This document shows positions 34,856 to 42,917 of a DNA stretch of 64,000 nt, one piece after another; the first letter of the stretch is position 1; every line of letters begins with the position of its first letter. Below the pieces are notes generated by a model. That model ran no database searches. It was not told the DNA's origin and was given only the letters and a program-made list of their open reading frames with translations. The stretch spans positions 1,550,001 through 1,614,000 of the forward strand of contig NZ_LT629692.1 of assembly GCF_900100885.1 (NCBI RefSeq), written 5' to 3'. A program made the position numbers and the translations under genes. This DNA is from Microbacterium pygmaeum (GTDB taxonomy: Bacteria > Actinomycetota > Actinomycetes > Actinomycetales > Microbacteriaceae).

Positions 34856-35658
34856 TGGGGGACCTGTCCGAGCCGCCCACCCGCAACGCGCGATTCGTTC
34901 TCGGCTGCATCGGGATCGGCCTGATCGCCGGACTTCTGTCCGGCCTGTTCGGCGTCGGCGGCGGAACGGTCATCGTGCCGCTCCTGGTGCTGCTGATGAG
35001 CTTCGATCAGCGGCTCGCAGCCGGAACGTCGCTGGCGGCGATCGTTCCGACCGCGACCGTCGGGGTGATCTCCTACGCGCTGCACGGGTCGGTGGCCTGG
35101 ATCCCGGCGCTCATCCTGGCGGCGGGTGCGGTCGTGGGAGCGCAGATCGGGAGCTGGCTGCTGCCGCGGACGCCCATCACCGCCCTGCGATGGGGCTTCG
35201 TCGGGTTCCTGAGCGTCGTGATCGTCAGTTTGTTCCTCGTGATCCCCTCGCGCGACGCCGACCTGCCGCTGACGATCATCACGATCCTCGGACTCGTGGT
35301 GCTGGGGCTCGTGACCGGAACGCTCGCCGGGCTCCTCGGCGTGGGCGGTGGGATCATCGTCGTGCCCGCGCTGATGCTGATCTTCGGCACCAGCGACCTG
35401 ATCGCCAAGGGCACGTCGCTGCTGATGATGATCCCGACCGCCATCTCGGGGACGGTCGGCAACATCCGCCGTCGCAATGTCGATCTCTTCGCCGCCGCGC
35501 TGATCGGCGTAGCCGCGTGCACGACGACCGCGATCGGGGCCTGGATCGCGACGATCGTCGACCCGTTCCTGGGCAACGTGCTGTTCGCGATCTTCATCGC
35601 CGTGATCGCGGTGCAGATGGCGCTGCGCGCGATCCGCGGCCGCAAGCCGAAGAACTGA
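34855..35658 (+). CDS. Sulfite exporter TauE/SafE-family permease
   Basis: The 267-residue permease consists of two repeats of about four helices, each with the family motif: G-L-F-G-V-G-G-G-T-V-I-V-P in the first and G-L-L-G-V-G-G-G-I-I-V-V-P in the second. The family exports sulfite, sulfoacetate or other organosulfonates, and the substrate is unknown here. Its ATG overlaps the preceding stop by one base. Confidence 0.9.
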   Translation: MGDLSEPPTRNARFVLGCIGIGLIAGLLSGLFGVGGGTVIVPLLVLLMSFDQRLAAGTSLAAIVPTATVGVISYALHGSVAWIPALILAAGAVVGAQIGSWLLPRTPITALRWGFVGFLSVVIVSLFLVIPSRDADLPLTIITILGLVVLGLVTGTLAGLLGVGGGIIVVPALMLIFGTSDLIAKGTSLLMMIPTAISGTVGNIRRRNVDLFAAALIGVAACTTTAIGAWIATIVDPFLGNVLFAIFIAVIAVQMALRAIRGRKPKN

Positions 35659-35665
35659 GCCTCGG

Positions 35666-35671
35666 TAGGAT
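35666..35671 (+). promoter_or_regulatory. -10 box 6 nt before a GTG start (leaderless candidate)
   Basis: TAGGAT ends 6 nt before the GTG at 35678, giving a likely leaderless start for the MaoC-MaoC-murB unit. Confidence 0.4.
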
Positions 35672-35677
35672 GACACG

Positions 35678-36124
35678 GTGCCAGTGAACACCGAGCTGGT
35701 CGGGCGCGAGTTCGCCCCGACCGCCCCCTACCTCGTCGGCCGGGAGAAGGTGCGCGAATTCGCTCGTGCCGTCCTGGCCACCGACCCGCAGCACTTCGAT
35801 CCCGCCGTCGCGCGCGGGCTCGGCTACCCCGATGTCGTCGCGCCGCCGACCTTCGCGATGGTCGTGCAGGACCTCACCCTGCAGCAGCTGCTGGCCGAAC
35901 CCGACAGCGGAATCGAGCTGGCCCGCGTCCTGCACGCGGAGCAGCGCTTCCGCTACTCGCGTCCGATCGTCGCCGGCGACGAGCTCACTGCGACGCTGTC
36001 GGTCTCGGGCGTACGCGTGATGGGCGGCAACGCGATGGTCACCAGTGACGCCGAGATCCGGGATGCTGCGGGCGAGCACGTCGTGACGGCGACCTCCGTC
36101 CTCCTGGTCGGGGCTGACGCGTGA
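35678..36124 (+). CDS. MaoC-type FAS dehydratase N-terminal-like subunit (HadA-like)
   Basis: The 148-residue hot-dog protein resembles the UPF0336/HadA-type dehydratase subunit: an N-terminal G-R-E-F, Y-P-D-V-V-A-P-P-T-F, and H-A-E-Q-R-F-R-Y near the middle. Such subunits lack the catalytic loop and pair with a HadB-type partner, which follows here with a GTGA overlap. In actinobacteria the pair dehydrates 3-hydroxyacyl-ACP or related thioesters. Confidence 0.85.
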   Translation: MPVNTELVGREFAPTAPYLVGREKVREFARAVLATDPQHFDPAVARGLGYPDVVAPPTFAMVVQDLTLQQLLAEPDSGIELARVLHAEQRFRYSRPIVAGDELTATLSVSGVRVMGGNAMVTSDAEIRDAAGEHVVTATSVLLVGADA

Positions 36125-36519
36125 ACGCCGTCGGAGACGTGGTCGCAGCGCGCACCGTGCACCTGACCCGTGAGTCGCTGGTGCGCTACGCCGGAGCATC
36201 CGGAGATTTCAATCCCATCCACTATCGCGATGACATCGCCGCAGAGGTGGGTCTCCCGGGCGTTCTCGCGCACGGGATGCTGACGATGGGACTGGCCGTC
36301 GAGACCATCGTTCCGTGGCTCGGTGACGCCGGACGCATCCTCGACTACGGCGTGCGGTTCAAGAACCCGGTCGTCGTCGACCCCGAGTCCGGCGCAGACC
36401 TGACCGTCACCGCGACCGTGGGCGCGATCGACGATGGCTCGGCGCGCATCGACCTGACCGTCACCTCGGCCGAGACGACCGTCCTGGTCAAGGCCCAGGT
36501 CCGCGTCGCGCTCGCCTAG
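36121..36519 (+). CDS. MaoC-type dehydratase (HadB-like)
   Basis: The 132-residue protein contains the canonical hydratase-2 loop Y-A-G-A-S-G-D-F-N-P-I-H with catalytic Asp29 and His34, then L-A-H-G-M-L-T-M-G. It is the active partner of the preceding HadA-like subunit. The intact Asp-His dyad contrasts with the altered MaoC in the island (3872-4330). The start is GTG, translationally coupled. murB begins 3 nt after its stop. Confidence 0.88.
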   Translation: MNAVGDVVAARTVHLTRESLVRYAGASGDFNPIHYRDDIAAEVGLPGVLAHGMLTMGLAVETIVPWLGDAGRILDYGVRFKNPVVVDPESGADLTVTATVGAIDDGSARIDLTVTSAETTVLVKAQVRVALA

Positions 36520-36522
36520 CCG

Positions 36523-37659
36523 ATGCCTGCCGTCGAACCGATTCCCCTGGCGCGCCTGACGACGCTGCGCACCGGCGGCCTGCCCGAGCGCATGGTGGAC
36601 GCCCACAGCACCGACGAACTGGTGGACGCGCTGCGGACGGCGTGGGCGGACCGCGAGCCCGTCCTCGTGCTCGGCGGCGGATCGAACGTGTTCGTCGGCG
36701 ACGAGCCGTTCGAGGGAACCGTGATCCGCGTGCTCACCGGCGGCATCGAGCGGTTGTCGTCACCGCGGTCGGGCTTCGCGCGACTGCGCGCGCAGTCGGG
36801 CGAAGGGTGGGACGAGGTGGTCGCCGTCGCCGTGGATCAGGGACTGGCGGGCATCGAAGCGATGTCCGGCATACCCGGCACGATCGGCGCAGCTCCGGTG
36901 CAGAACATCGGCGCGTACGGCCAGGAGATCGTGCAGACGCTCGTGGAGGTCGACCTCATCGACGAGGACTCCGGCGAGATCTCCACAGTGCCGGCGGCGG
37001 ACCTGGGTCTGGGGTTCCGCACGTCGGTGCTCAAGCACCACTACGGCTCGGTCCCCGAACGGCGCGCCGTCATCCTTTCGGTGACCCTCGAGCTGGAGGA
37101 GGTGGGTGAGTCCCCGCGGACCGTTCCCGGCAGCCAGCTGCGGACGGCCCTCGGACTCGCGCCCGATGCCGAGGTCTCCCTCTCCTGGATCCGCGATCAC
37201 GTCCTCGCCACACGCGCTCGGAAGGGCATGGTCCTGGATGACGGCGACCCCGACACCTACAGCGCAGGGTCGTTCTTCCAGAACGCCATCGTCTCGGCAT
37301 CGTTCGCCCGCACCCTCCCCGCGGAGTGCCCCCGCTGGCCGGTCACACCCGACATGGACCCGGTGCTGGTCATTCCACTGACGGCATATCAGGGGTATGT
37401 CCCGCCGACCCAGAGCCGGGAGTCCGACGTGAAGGTCAGCGCCGCCTGGCTGATCGAGCACTCGGGCCTTCGCAAGGGCTTCAAGCTGCCGCGATCACGA
37501 GCGTCCCTGTCGACCAAGCACGCTCTGGCCCTGACGAACCGCGGATCGGCGACCGCCGCCGAGCTCGCCGAGCTCGCACGGTTCATCCAGGGCCGCGTGC
37601 AGGCCGAGTTCGGGCTGATCCTGCAACCCGAACCGGTCCTGGTGAACGTCGTACTCTGA
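36523..37659 (+). CDS. murB: UDP-N-acetylmuramate dehydrogenase
   Basis: The 378-residue flavoprotein reduces UDP-GlcNAc-enolpyruvate to UDP-MurNAc in peptidoglycan synthesis. FAD-binding segments L-G-G-G-S-N-V-F-V and G-I-P-G-T-I-G-A-A-P-V-Q-N-I-G-A-Y-G-Q-E are present. Y-S-A-G-S-F-F-Q-N holds the proton-donating Ser, and W-L-I-E-H-S-G-L-R-K-G-F is the C-terminal signature. It is probably cotranscribed with the two MaoC genes, an arrangement seen in other actinobacteria. Confidence 0.95.
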   Translation: MPAVEPIPLARLTTLRTGGLPERMVDAHSTDELVDALRTAWADREPVLVLGGGSNVFVGDEPFEGTVIRVLTGGIERLSSPRSGFARLRAQSGEGWDEVVAVAVDQGLAGIEAMSGIPGTIGAAPVQNIGAYGQEIVQTLVEVDLIDEDSGEISTVPAADLGLGFRTSVLKHHYGSVPERRAVILSVTLELEEVGESPRTVPGSQLRTALGLAPDAEVSLSWIRDHVLATRARKGMVLDDGDPDTYSAGSFFQNAIVSASFARTLPAECPRWPVTPDMDPVLVIPLTAYQGYVPPTQSRESDVKVSAAWLIEHSGLRKGFKLPRSRASLSTKHALALTNRGSATAAELAELARFIQGRVQAEFGLILQPEPVLVNVVL

Positions 37660-37672
37660 CCCCGGTGCCCTC

Positions 37673-37726
37673 ACTTGACCCAATCGGCCCCTTCCGACGC
37701 GTCGGAAGGGGCCGATTGGGTCAAGT
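37673..37726. terminator. Perfect 54-nt palindrome, bidirectional terminator
   Basis: The sequence is self-complementary over its full 54 nt (27-bp arms, centre at 37699/37700, ACGCGT in the middle) with no mismatch. It lies 14 nt past the murB stop and 30 nt past the end of the convergent aminotransferase gene. It has no T-tract on either side. Confidence 0.8.
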
Positions 37727-37755
37727 CACGCTGGGGCTCGGCGGGAGCCCGGGGT

Positions 37756-38955
37756 TCAGGCGAAGAGCCGCTGCAGGCGCTGCACACCCTCCAGCAGCGC
37801 GTCGTCGCCGAGCGCGTACGACAGGCGCAGGTATCCGCTGGGGCCGAAGGCCTCACCGGGGACGACAGCGACCTCGGCCTTCTCGAGGATGAGGTCGGCC
37901 AGCTCCAGTGAGGTCGTGGGGGTCGAACCCGCCCACTCCCGACCGAGCAGCCCCTGCACGTCGGGGTAGACGTAGAACGCGCCGAGCGGGTTCGGCACCG
38001 TCACGCCCTCGATCTTCGCGAGCTCTTCGACGATGAGCTTGCGGCGCCGGTCGAATGCCAGCCGGAACTCCTCTGCCTCGGTCTGCGGCCCCGTGAGGGC
38101 AGCCAGCGCGGCGCGCTGCGCGACGTTGTTCACGTTGCTCGACAGGTGCGACTGAAGGTTCGCGGCGAGCTTGATCGCGTCTTTGGGTCCGACCATCCAG
38201 CCCACGCGCCAGCCGGTCATCGCGTAGGTCTTGGCGACGCCGTTGACGAGGATCGTCTGGGCCGCGGCATCCGGCACCGCCTCCACGATCGAGACCGCAC
38301 GCGCCCCCTCGTAGACGAGGTTCTGATAGATCTCGTCCGAGATGATCCAGATGCCGTGCTCCACGGCCCACTCGCCGATCGCCCGCGTCTCTTCGGGGGT
38401 GTAGACGGATCCGGTCGGGTTCGAGGGCGAGACGAACACCAGCGCCGTCGTCCGGTCTGTGCGCGCCGCCTCCAGCTGCTCGACGGTGACCTTGTATTCC
38501 TGGTCGGCGCCGGCGAAGACCTCGACCGGCACGCCGTCGGCCAGGGCGATCGCTTCGGGGTAGGTCGTCCAATAGGGGGCGGGCAGCAGCACTTCGTCAC
38601 CGGGGTTCACCACGGCCTGGAACGCCTGATACACGGACTGCTTGCCACCGTTGGTGACGACGATCTGCGACGGGTCGACCTCCAGCCCGGAGTCGTGCAG
38701 CGTCTTGGCGGCGATGGCTTCGCGCAGCACCGGCAGGCCGACTGCGGGTGTGTAGCGGTAGTTGGCCGGGTCGTGCAGCGCTTCGGCGGCCGCATCCACG
38801 ATGAACTGCGGCGTGGCGAAGTCGGGCTCGCCCGCCGCGTACGAGATCACCGGTCGGCCGGCGGCCTGCAGTGCCTTGGCCTTGGCGTCGACCTTGAGGG
38901 TCGCCGACTCGGCGATCGCGGAGAGTTTGCGGGACAGGGGAGCGCGTTCGGTCAC
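37756..38955 (-). CDS. Class I PLP-dependent aminotransferase (aspartate aminotransferase-like)
   Basis: The 399-residue fold-type I enzyme has S-P-S-N-P-T-G (Asn179), Asp207 in S-D-E-I-Y and the PLP lysine Lys242 in A-K-T-Y-A-M-T-G-W-R. Size and motif order match the Ib-type aspartate/prephenate aminotransferases. The typical neighbour in this group is secE, which is 14 kb away here. The exact amino donor is not determined. Confidence 0.9.
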   Translation of the reverse strand: MTERAPLSRKLSAIAESATLKVDAKAKALQAAGRPVISYAAGEPDFATPQFIVDAAAEALHDPANYRYTPAVGLPVLREAIAAKTLHDSGLEVDPSQIVVTNGGKQSVYQAFQAVVNPGDEVLLPAPYWTTYPEAIALADGVPVEVFAGADQEYKVTVEQLEAARTDRTTALVFVSPSNPTGSVYTPEETRAIGEWAVEHGIWIISDEIYQNLVYEGARAVSIVEAVPDAAAQTILVNGVAKTYAMTGWRVGWMVGPKDAIKLAANLQSHLSSNVNNVAQRAALAALTGPQTEAEEFRLAFDRRRKLIVEELAKIEGVTVPNPLGAFYVYPDVQGLLGREWAGSTPTTSLELADLILEKAEVAVVPGEAFGPSGYLRLSYALGDDALLEGVQRLQRLFA

Positions 38956-39007
38956 CTCTCGAGCGTACCGGGGGCGGCTCGATGAGCCACCCCCGGTACC
39001 GTCTCGA

Positions 39008-39343
39008 TCAGCCCTCGAACGGCCAGAAGGCGCGCACTTCGATCGTGCCGTGGGTGGCCATCGGATGCCGCGTGGCCACCGCGACGGCGTCCTCGAGCGA
39101 CTCGCACTCCAGGATGTCGAAGCCGGCGATCCACTCGTGCGTCTCGGCGAACGGCCCGTCGGTCACGGTCACCTTGCCGTTGCGACGGCGGACGGTCTTG
39201 GCAGCCGACGGCGGGCGCAGCCGCTCGCCGTCCAGTCGCACCCCGCTGCCGTCGTATTCCTGCACCCACTCGTCGACCGTGATCGGCGTCTCCTCCTCGG
39301 AGTACAGGGTCGGGTCGGCGATCACCAGCATCATGAATTTCAT
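39008..39343 (-). CDS. YciI/YCII-related protein
   Basis: The 111-residue ferredoxin-like-fold protein starts M-K-F-M-M-L-V. It has D-G-P-F-A-E-T-H-E-W-I-A-G-F-D and E-V-R-A-F-W, the hallmark of YCII domains often found near ECF sigma factors. No sigma factor is next to it. ATG 39343 follows AAAGGA. The longer frame upstream does not look like family sequence. Confidence 0.88.
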   Translation of the reverse strand: MKFMMLVIADPTLYSEEETPITVDEWVQEYDGSGVRLDGERLRPPSAAKTVRRRNGKVTVTDGPFAETHEWIAGFDILECESLEDAVAVATRHPMATHGTIEVRAFWPFEG

Positions 39344-39426
39344 CGCGAGTCCTTTCTCGTCTGCGACGTTACGTGAAGGGCGTCGAATGCCCGTCTCGTC
39401 GATCGACAAAGGCGCGCGAAAAAGAT

Positions 39427-39456
39427 GAGGGACGGATGCCGCGGCATCCGTCCCTC
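39427..39456 (-). terminator. Rho-independent terminator of aceA
   Basis: A perfect 30-nt palindrome with 15-bp arms (39427-39441 and 39442-39456) lies just downstream of aceA on the minus strand. In that direction it is followed by ATCTTTTT, a good T-tract. Confidence 0.85.
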
Positions 39457-39477
39457 GTCCACACCGGCTCGCAGGGG

Positions 39478-41073
39478 TCAGCCGAACTGGTTCATCGTGT
39501 TGTCCTTGCCGCCGGCCTTGAGGGCCGCATCCCCGGCGAAGTACTCCTTGTGGTTGTCGCCGATGTCGCTACCGGCCATGTTCTGGTGTTTGACGGTGGC
39601 GATGCCCTCACGGATCTCGCGGCGCTGGACGCCCTCGACGTACGCGAGCATCCCCTCGTCGCCGAAGTAGCCCTTCGCCAGGTCATCGGTCGACAGTGCG
39701 GCCGTGTGATAGGTCGGCAGCGTGATGAGGTGATGGAAGATGCCGGCGCGTGCCGAGCCCTCCCTCTGGAACGAGCGGATCTTCTGGTCGGCGAGGTCCG
39801 CGAGCTCGGTGCCGTCGTAGGCGACGTTCATGAGATCGGCCCGCTCGTAGGCCGAGACATCCTGGCCCTGCTCCACCAGCAGGTCGTAGACCTGCTGTCG
39901 GAAGTTCAGCGTCCAGTTGAACGACGGGCTGTTGTTGTAGACGAGCTTCGCGTCCGGGATCTCCTTGCGGATCTCGTCGACCATGCCGGCGATCTGCTCG
40001 ACGTGCGGCTTCTCGGTCTCGATCCACAGGAGGTCGGCGCCGTTGCGGAGCGCCGTGATGCAGTCCAGGACGCAGCGCGCCTCGCCGGTGCCGGCACGGA
40101 ACTGGTACAGGTTGCTGGCCAGACGCTTCGGCCGCACGAGCGTGCCGTCGCGCTTGATGACGACGTCGCCGTTGCCGAGCTCGGCCTGCGAGATCTCCTC
40201 GACGTCCAGGAACGCGTTGTACTGGTCGCCCAGGTCGCCGGGACGGTGGGACACGGCGAGCTTCTGCGTGAGCCCGGCGCCGAGCGAATCGGTGCGCGCC
40301 ACGATGATGCCGTTGTCGATGCCCAGCTCGAGGAATGCGTAGCGGACGGCGGTCAGCTTCGCGATGAAATCCTCGTGGGGCACGGTGACCTTGCCGTCCT
40401 GGTGGCCGCACTGCTTCTCGTCGGAGACCTGATTCTCGATCTGGATGGCGCACGCGCCCGCCTCGATCATCTTCTTGGCCAGGAGGTAGGTGGCTTCGGG
40501 ATTGCCGAAGCCCGCGTCGATGTCGGCGATGATCGGCACCACGTGGGTCTCATGGTTGTCGACCTGCGACTGGATGAACTCGACAGCGGTCTCGTCGCCG
40601 GCGACGCGGGCCGCGTCGAGCTTCGTGAACAGCAGGTCCAGCTCGCGGGCATCCGCCTGACGCAGGAACGTGTACAGCTCTGCAATCAGTGCCGGGACCG
40701 AGGTCTTCTCGTGCATCGACTGGTCCGGAAGCGGCCCGAACTCCGAGCGGAGGGCTGCAACCATCCACCCCGAGAGGTAGAGGTAGCGCTTGTTCGTGGT
40801 CTTCAGGTGCTTCTTGATCGAGATCATCTTCTGCTGCCCGATGAAGCCGTGCCAGACCCCGAGCGACTGCGTGTACAGCGACGAGTCGGCGTCGTACTCG
40901 GCCATGTCCTTCCGCATGATCTCGGCCGTGTACCGGGCGATCTCCAGGCCCGTCGTGAAGCGGTTCTGCGCCCGCATGCGGGCGACGTGTTCGGGGTTGA
41001 TCGCATCCCAGCCGGCGCCGCGCTGCTGCGTGAGGCGCTGGATGGCCTGGATGTCGTCTGTGTACGTGGTCAT
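39478..41073 (-). CDS. aceA: Isocitrate lyase (long form)
   Basis: The 531-residue enzyme splits isocitrate to glyoxylate and succinate. I-A-D-I-D-A-G-F-G-N (182-191) supplies metal ligands. The active-site loop is K-Q-C-G-H (220-224, Cys222) rather than the K-K-C-G-H of the 430-residue E. coli/M. tuberculosis Icl1 type. This long type with KQCGH is known from Pseudomonas. The ATG at 41073 fits the N-terminus. It lies 52 nt after aceB on the same strand and forms the glyoxylate shunt with it. The following hairpin has a T-tract. Confidence 0.94.
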   Translation of the reverse strand: MTTYTDDIQAIQRLTQQRGAGWDAINPEHVARMRAQNRFTTGLEIARYTAEIMRKDMAEYDADSSLYTQSLGVWHGFIGQQKMISIKKHLKTTNKRYLYLSGWMVAALRSEFGPLPDQSMHEKTSVPALIAELYTFLRQADARELDLLFTKLDAARVAGDETAVEFIQSQVDNHETHVVPIIADIDAGFGNPEATYLLAKKMIEAGACAIQIENQVSDEKQCGHQDGKVTVPHEDFIAKLTAVRYAFLELGIDNGIIVARTDSLGAGLTQKLAVSHRPGDLGDQYNAFLDVEEISQAELGNGDVVIKRDGTLVRPKRLASNLYQFRAGTGEARCVLDCITALRNGADLLWIETEKPHVEQIAGMVDEIRKEIPDAKLVYNNSPSFNWTLNFRQQVYDLLVEQGQDVSAYERADLMNVAYDGTELADLADQKIRSFQREGSARAGIFHHLITLPTYHTAALSTDDLAKGYFGDEGMLAYVEGVQRREIREGIATVKHQNMAGSDIGDNHKEYFAGDAALKAGGKDNTMNQFG

Positions 41074-41125
41074 ATCAGGTCCTTGATCGGGGTCGTGGGT
41101 CGTCGAGGGGTATCGCACGGAGGCG

Positions 41126-42775
41126 TCATTCGGTGTCCACCAGGAAGCGGGAGTAGGCCGTCAGCGTGAGGAACGTCGGAAAGTCGTCCTTCAGCGCCAC
41201 GTCGCGGAACACCTCGACCGCGTCGTCGTACCGGTCGGAATCGGTCCGGGTGACCTCAGCGAGCACCTGCGTCAACAGGCCCTCGATGTACTCCCGTGTG
41301 ATGGGGGTGCCGTCCTCGGTCGTGCGGTCCTGGTGGATCCACTGCCACACCTGGCTGCGCGAGATCTCCGCGGTTGCGGCATCCTCCATCAGGTTGTCGA
41401 TGGCGACGGCGCCGAGCCCGCGCAGCCACGCCTCGATGTAGCGCACCGCCACCGACACGTTGCCGTGCACGCCAGCGGCCGAGATGGGCAGCCCGATGTG
41501 CACGTCGATGAGCTGGGCGGCGTTCACGTGGACCTCGGGGCGACGGCGGTCGACCTGGTTCGGACGGTCGCCGAGCACGGCGTCGAATTCCGCACGCGCC
41601 ACGGGGATGAGGTCGGGGTGGGCGACCCACGTGCCGTCGAAGCCGTCTCCGGCCTCGCGCTTCTTGTCGGCGGCCACCTTCTCGAACGCCTGGGCGGTCA
41701 CCTCCGGGTCGCGACGGTTGGGGATGAAGGCGCTCATGCCGCCGATCGCGAAGGCGCCCCGCTTGTGACAGGTCTGCACGAGCAGCTCGGTGTATGCCCG
41801 CATGAACGGCACGGTCATCGTGACCTGGCTGCGGTCCGGGAGCACGAAGCGGGCGCCACGACCCCGGTAGTTCTTGATCATCGAGAAGATGTAGTCCCAC
41901 CGGCCGGCGTTCAGACCGGCGCAGTGGTCGCGCAGCTCGTAGAGGATCTCCTCCATCTCGAACGCCGCCGGCAGCGTCTCGATGAGCACCGTGGCCCGGA
42001 CGGTGCCGTGCGGGATCGCGAGGTAGTCCTCGCTGAACGTGAAGATGTCGTCCCAGAGCTTCGCCTCCTCGCTGGATTCGATCTTGGCGAGGTAGAAGTA
42101 CGGGCCGCGGCCGCTCGCGATGAGCTGCGTCGCGTTGTGGAAGAAGTACAGGCCGTAGTCGACGAGCGACCCCGACGCCGCCAGCGTGCGACCGGTGCGG
42201 TCGGTGTACCGGATGTGGTTCTCGGTCAGGTGCCATCCGCGCGGGCGCATGACGATCGTCGGCGTCTGCTCGGCGGTCACGGCATACGTCTTGCCCTCCG
42301 GGCTCGTGAAGGACAGTTCGCCGCGGATCGCGTCGCGCAGCGACAGTTGACCCTCGATGACGTTCTTCCACGTGGGGCTGGTCGCATCCTCCTGGTCGGC
42401 CAGCCACACCTTCGCACCCGAGTTGAGGGCGTTGATCGTCATCTTCGGGTCCGTCGGACCGGTGATCTCCACCCGGCGGTCCTCCAGGCCTGGACCCGCG
42501 CCGGCGACCTGCCATCCGGCGTCCTCGCGGATGTGGCGGGTGTCGTCCCGGAACTGCGGGTCATGGCCGTTGCCGATCTCGAATCGGCGGCGCATGCGGT
42601 CGGCGAGCCGGTCGTGGCGGCGTGCGGCGAACCGGTGGTGCAGCTCCGCGAGGAAGGCGATGGCATCCGGCGTCAGGACCTCGTCATAGCGCGTGCGAAG
42701 CGCTCCGACGACCTCGATCCCGGACGTCGTGGGGGAGGTGCTCGTGGACGTGAAGTCCGTGGCGATCGTTGTCAT
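41126..42775 (-). CDS. aceB: Malate synthase A
   Basis: The 549-residue enzyme condenses glyoxylate and acetyl-CoA to malate. It has M-R-P-R-G-W-H-L-T-E-N-H, D-Y-I-F-S-M-I-K-N-Y-R and the catalytic Asp region L-M-E-D-A-A-T-A-E-I-S-R. Length matches the A isoform. The start at 42775 was preferred over an ATG 21 nt upstream because of family length and a nearby purine stretch. It is divergent from the RamB-like regulator and upstream of aceA. Confidence 0.94.
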   Translation of the reverse strand: MTTIATDFTSTSTSPTTSGIEVVGALRTRYDEVLTPDAIAFLAELHHRFAARRHDRLADRMRRRFEIGNGHDPQFRDDTRHIREDAGWQVAGAGPGLEDRRVEITGPTDPKMTINALNSGAKVWLADQEDATSPTWKNVIEGQLSLRDAIRGELSFTSPEGKTYAVTAEQTPTIVMRPRGWHLTENHIRYTDRTGRTLAASGSLVDYGLYFFHNATQLIASGRGPYFYLAKIESSEEAKLWDDIFTFSEDYLAIPHGTVRATVLIETLPAAFEMEEILYELRDHCAGLNAGRWDYIFSMIKNYRGRGARFVLPDRSQVTMTVPFMRAYTELLVQTCHKRGAFAIGGMSAFIPNRRDPEVTAQAFEKVAADKKREAGDGFDGTWVAHPDLIPVARAEFDAVLGDRPNQVDRRRPEVHVNAAQLIDVHIGLPISAAGVHGNVSVAVRYIEAWLRGLGAVAIDNLMEDAATAEISRSQVWQWIHQDRTTEDGTPITREYIEGLLTQVLAEVTRTDSDRYDDAVEVFRDVALKDDFPTFLTLTAYSRFLVDTE

Positions 42776-42872
42776 GGCCCTGTCCTGTCTGTGCATGCCG
42801 GCGGTGATGCGCGGCGTGGCTGTCGTAGAACCACCATGCAGTGAAGATCAGGCCCACAACCGACGATCCCGG

Positions 42873-42890
42873 TTGTGAAGTTTCATCGAA
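42873..42890. promoter_or_regulatory. Candidate RamB-type site between aceB and ramB
   Basis: TTGTGAAGTTTC (42873-42884), with TGAA-GT-TTCA inside it, resembles the inverse of the corynebacterial RamB box (AAAACTTTGCAAA-like). It lies between the malate synthase start and the regulator start. The match is loose. Confidence 0.3.
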
Positions 42891-42905
42891 ATTCCCGTTT
42901 CGTGA

Positions 42906-42911
42906 CAGAAT
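42906..42911 (+). promoter_or_regulatory. -10 box 6 nt before ramB ATG (leaderless candidate)
   Basis: CAGAAT ends 6 nt before the ATG at 42918 and no Shine-Dalgarno is present. Confidence 0.4.
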
Positions 42912-42917
42912 CGCGCT

